Shown here one piece after another: positions 60,983 through 64,000 of a stretch of DNA of 64,000 nucleotides. The notes under the pieces were generated by a model, which worked only from the letters and a program-made list of their open reading frames with translations, had not been told where the DNA came from and ran no database searches. The DNA comes from Hymenopus coronatus. Lineage: Eukaryota > Arthropoda > Insecta > Mantodea > Hymenopodidae. The stretch covers positions 373,320,632-373,384,631 of the forward strand of contig CM060900.1 of assembly GCA_030762935.1 (NCBI GenBank), given 5' to 3'. Each line of letters begins with the position of its first letter. The first letter of the stretch is position 1. A program made the translations under genes and the position numbers.

Positions 60983-62815
60983 TATTTATATGGAAAATAA
61001 AATGTACAAACTGAATTTTCTTGCTGTATTCCGCAAAAGTCCACTTCATTTCAAAGTAAATTTATGTAATTTTGTGTAACTGACATACATAGGTACGTAA
61101 AGATACGAACAAAAATGTACAACAAAACAAACAGATATCTTTAAAACAATTACTTTTTGGTGACAATAGCCACTTTTGAGATGTAGGACGTTAATATTTG
61201 TTTCAATTGTTAAATGCTTGTTCAAGTTCAAAGTCTAGTAGTTCTTCACCTGTTTATCGCGATATTATGAAATGCGTAGCCAATTTTAAAGCCATGGCTA
61301 GCCTCTTTTAAACACCTGACTATGGATTTGTAGAAATAGCTCCTATAATTAAATATGCAGCGAAGATATATAAAGTTCTATCACAATTATCATGAAGCAA
61401 ATAGAAAACAGCTTGCGTAAGAAGCATTGTGGAAATAAATGGCAGTTGGAATAAGTCGTGTAAATTAACACATCGGCTTTTGGTATTGGATTTAAGAAAA
61501 AAATCTCTGATATAATCCATCAAATCATATATTTACTGTCTGAAAACGAGTCCAGTAGACTTCATGGAAATTGCATTAAGGAAATTACAGCTTATTCTTA
61601 TTAAAAGCCGCTCCTCTTAACTTACGGAGATTTTGAACAGCGCAGTTCCCGGAACCCGACACTCTTTGCTGCCAAAACCATCCTGTCCGTATTTGATTGC
61701 TTTAGCATTTATTTGCAAGTTAATGAGCCCTCGGTAGCTCTTAATTTAATGTTGTTATACCTAAAGCCTCAAATATTGTTTAAATACTTCATAAAAGGTT
61801 CTAGAAAATCACTTTATACAGAACAATGAAACAGTTAACAAATTCATCGCAACGTTTAGATGAATAGGAAGTACATAATATAACGGTTTTACTGTTGATT
61901 TTTACTTTATATGTAGTCGGGGGACAGGACACTTGTCGGATGGCTCTTGATACCGAACCTGAGGTTATTGTACCCTCGCCTCCACGAGGGGGCGTCCCCA
62001 GAGTGAGGAATGAGGTAGGAGGATACACCGGGCGATCGGGACCAGGAGCAACGGCACGGAAGTGACAGGATCCTTATAGTTTCCAAATTAAAGCACCCTG
62101 ACAGTCGAATAGGTAGACCGGAGCCTCCCGCCCCATGTAGGGTTCAGCGCCCCCGCCAGGAACGGCATCCCGGTAGCCAGTCGAAATTGGGGGACGGAGA
62201 ATTTTTTTATGTCACGCCGTACAGAGCACTACCACAGACACTTCCAAACCTGAAAGAAGCCAGTGGGATGAAGAATGAATGAAATAACAATGGAAACCAC
62301 GTGGGGACACAGGAAATTCGGGGGATGAAAGAAGCATATCCAGCATTCGCCTAGTGACCCGCGGAAACCCCCAAAAACTTATGGGCCGGCCACGGGAAGC
62401 GAACCCCGACCTCCCGAATACGGCCACAGACAAAATCACCTGAGCCATCACGCTCCGTTATGGTAGGGAGAAAATTGAATTCCACCCAAAAATTCGATTT
62501 CGAGATTTCACCGGAGATTCCTGAATCCAAAAAAGTATTCTTAGAATAAAGACAATTTGTGAGTGAGCGTGAATGAGTGTGTGCGTGTGTGCTCGTGTGT
62601 GTGTGTGACCCTATGTGTCTGTGAACACCATAACTCGAAACGAAAATTCCAAACTTGATATAGAAATTCAGGATTTTACAAGCATGGACACGATGATTTT
62701 CAAGAAAATGCCCGCCCCCCGGATTAAACTACTCTTTACATTTAACATTTATTAAAATTTTTGATTTTCTCATAAGGGCTCTCGTGGTATTGCTTAAAAT
62801 TACACACGTTTAAGC
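60983..62815 (+). repeat. Tandem unit 14 (last, 10-bp deletion)
   Basis: 1833 bp. The 10 bases GTTAAATACC are missing near 62650. Private changes CTCTCGTGG and ATTGCTTAAAA appear just before the right edge, where the sequence passes into the flanking X. Confidence 0.97.
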
Positions 62816-63335
62816 TATTTTCATGGTAAATGAAATATATATCTGAATTTTCTGAAAATAGCCTCTGAAGGCCCCTTCATTCTGGCGGCATTGACATAAT
62901 TGGTAAACCACAAGAGATAGACGAAAATTTACTTCACAAAAATTTAGATCTATCCAAAACACACAATTTATGTCACATACATTTTTTGTAGAGTGAACCA
63001 TTTTAGAGATATTCCTTGTTACTAGTTTCAATTTGTCTATACTTATACTTTTCTCAAATGGGAATGAATTTTTCCGTTTTTCTTTCTGCTGGTGAAGCAA
63101 AGAGAACGGAATTTCAATACATCACGTTAGCGACCATCTTTTGACTCTCTCTTTAGCCCAATTAAATGCATCTTACTTATCCATAGCCTACAAGCAAATA
63201 AGTAGTAAGACAATCTCTGTCTAATGCTTATTTTGATTAGCGTGATAGAAAAAATAGCTTTTTTAAGAAAAATTAGTTGCAGAATAGGTAGAGAAAGTCA
63301 TGTGAATGAGACACAATTATTTTCTCCTAAAAGCA
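62816..63335 (+). mobile_element. Diverged X-family 3' half at the right edge of the array
   Basis: Immediately after the last unit the sequence becomes an X 3' half (CTGAATTTTCTGAAAATAGCCTCTG, TGGTAAACCACAAGAGATAG, GTAGAGAAAGTCATGTGAATG). It is closer to the dispersed X copies than to the unit X. The array thus ends inside an X element, at the same internal point where it began. Confidence 0.85.
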
Positions 63336-64000
63336 TCTGAGGTAAAAGAAAATAATGCAGCAGTTATTTTGTAAGGGATTCCAGAACGGAATAATTGCAC
63401 ACAATAATCGTAGATCCAGCTAAAAAGTTGCGCCAACTCTTCACTTGCGCGATATAGTAACAGCATTAAAAGTAATCCGTTGCGTTACACGTCAGACAGA
63501 CAAGTGTGTGAGTGATGTCATTTTCAAGTGGAGGGTTCCTAAGTGTGCTTGCACTACACATATCTACACAGCATTATAGAGGGGATAAACAATAGAGGTA
63601 TACGTCTTTCCTTTTATTAAAAGCATGCATCCAAACTGTAGTAACATCACATTTATTTCGTATTTCTACATATAAATCTAGGCTATAAATAGACAACATA
63701 GCAGAGTAAGTCATCTTCCAGTATACTTTGAACGGAGCGAAGAATCATGAGCTAATACGAAATCGTTGTTTTCCTTGGTCGATAGGTGAATGGTAATGTC
63801 GTTTCTCTTCTACCATGATGCCCTTTGCCTCGTTTCTCTTTCATTCCGTATCCTTCCCTTATTCAGGTGTGTATTCTAAGTTTTGGGGCATGTGAAGTTA
63901 CCGGACAGATGACGCGGATGCCTGCACCGAGGAAAAATATCCCCCGCGATACAACTGTTTGTTTGGACGGATCGCCATTTGGGCAGCACCAGCACTGGGA
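63336..64000. other. Unassigned right flank
   Basis: No gene or repeat recognised. The last 150 bp are GC-richer. Confidence 0.4.

Larger units (their letters stand above)
37026..62815 (+). repeat. Tandem array of 14 units of about 1843 bp
   Basis: Head-to-tail units, nearly identical, with lengths 1843 (ten units), 1853 (two), 1821 (one) and 1833 (last). I placed the phase at TATTTATATGG, where the flanking sequences part from the units. In each unit, offset 1-505 is the X 3' part and about 505-1025 is DNA seen nowhere else in the window. A C-family SINE follows reversed from about 1025 to 1480, with its A and B boxes near offsets 1456-1469 and 1412-1425. From about 1480 to the end is the X 5' part. 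The five minus-strand frames of 61, 67, 75, 79 and 103 codons recur only because the DNA recurs. Confidence 0.98.

Noticed and set aside
37089..62451. Families of 61-, 67-, 75-, 79-, 90-, 103- and 125-codon frames repeated in every tandem unit, which could look like a multigene array
   Set aside because: They lie across an X element and a SINE, change length freely between units, have no protein resemblance and no promoter or splice context. They recur only because the DNA recurs.
37026..62815. CRISPR array, rDNA repeat or histone cluster as an explanation for the tandem array
   Set aside because: The unit is far too long and spacer-free for CRISPR. I see no rRNA-like conserved blocks and no histone frames.

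Overview
This is a eukaryotic nuclear window, AT-rich and full of transposable elements. It is most likely from an invertebrate animal, probably an arthropod. That guess rests on the abundant tRNA-headed SINEs, the non-LTR retrotransposon and hAT relics, and the general texture; nothing here fixes a species. I see no complete host gene. The best host-gene candidate is one internal exon on the minus strand (11542-11694), with good splice sites on both sides and an open reading frame of 51 codons.

Layout, left to right. 1-2.1 kb holds a long dispersed repeat (here called Z) with an ATGT microsatellite and a tRNA-headed SINE (family Y), then a second SINE (family A). 2.1-13.6 kb is mostly unrecognised AT-rich DNA with a short tandem repeat, microsatellites, one Y SINE and the candidate exon. 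13.6-14.7 kb is the 3' end of a LINE; another copy lies at 25.98-26.56 kb. 15.8-17.7 kb is a decayed hAT-type transposase gene with its zinc finger. 17.7-26.6 kb is a nest of elements: two copies of a ~0.9 kb repeat (family X) with short inverted ends, several SINEs, the second Z copy and an ATTT microsatellite. 30.6-33.2 kb is a decayed LINE (endonuclease, linker, reverse transcriptase) interrupted by an A SINE with an exact 12-bp target duplication. 34.8-37.0 kb is again X and SINE DNA, including a palindromic pair of tRNA-like sequences.

37026-62815 is the main feature: a head-to-tail tandem array of 14 units of about 1843 bp. Each unit contains a whole X element (+), about 500-700 bp of otherwise unseen DNA, and a tRNA-headed SINE (-). 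The array begins and ends inside diverged X elements. The unit X looks like a recombinant: its 3' half continues from the left flanking X, and its 5' half continues into the right flanking X. This is the structure expected if unequal exchange between two X copies created the array. Inside it, four units (7382 bp) have been duplicated again almost without change, giving the order A B' B C D A B C D and then five more units.

Nothing suggests a coordinated set of genes. The window is best read as a record of transposition, nesting and unequal recombination.
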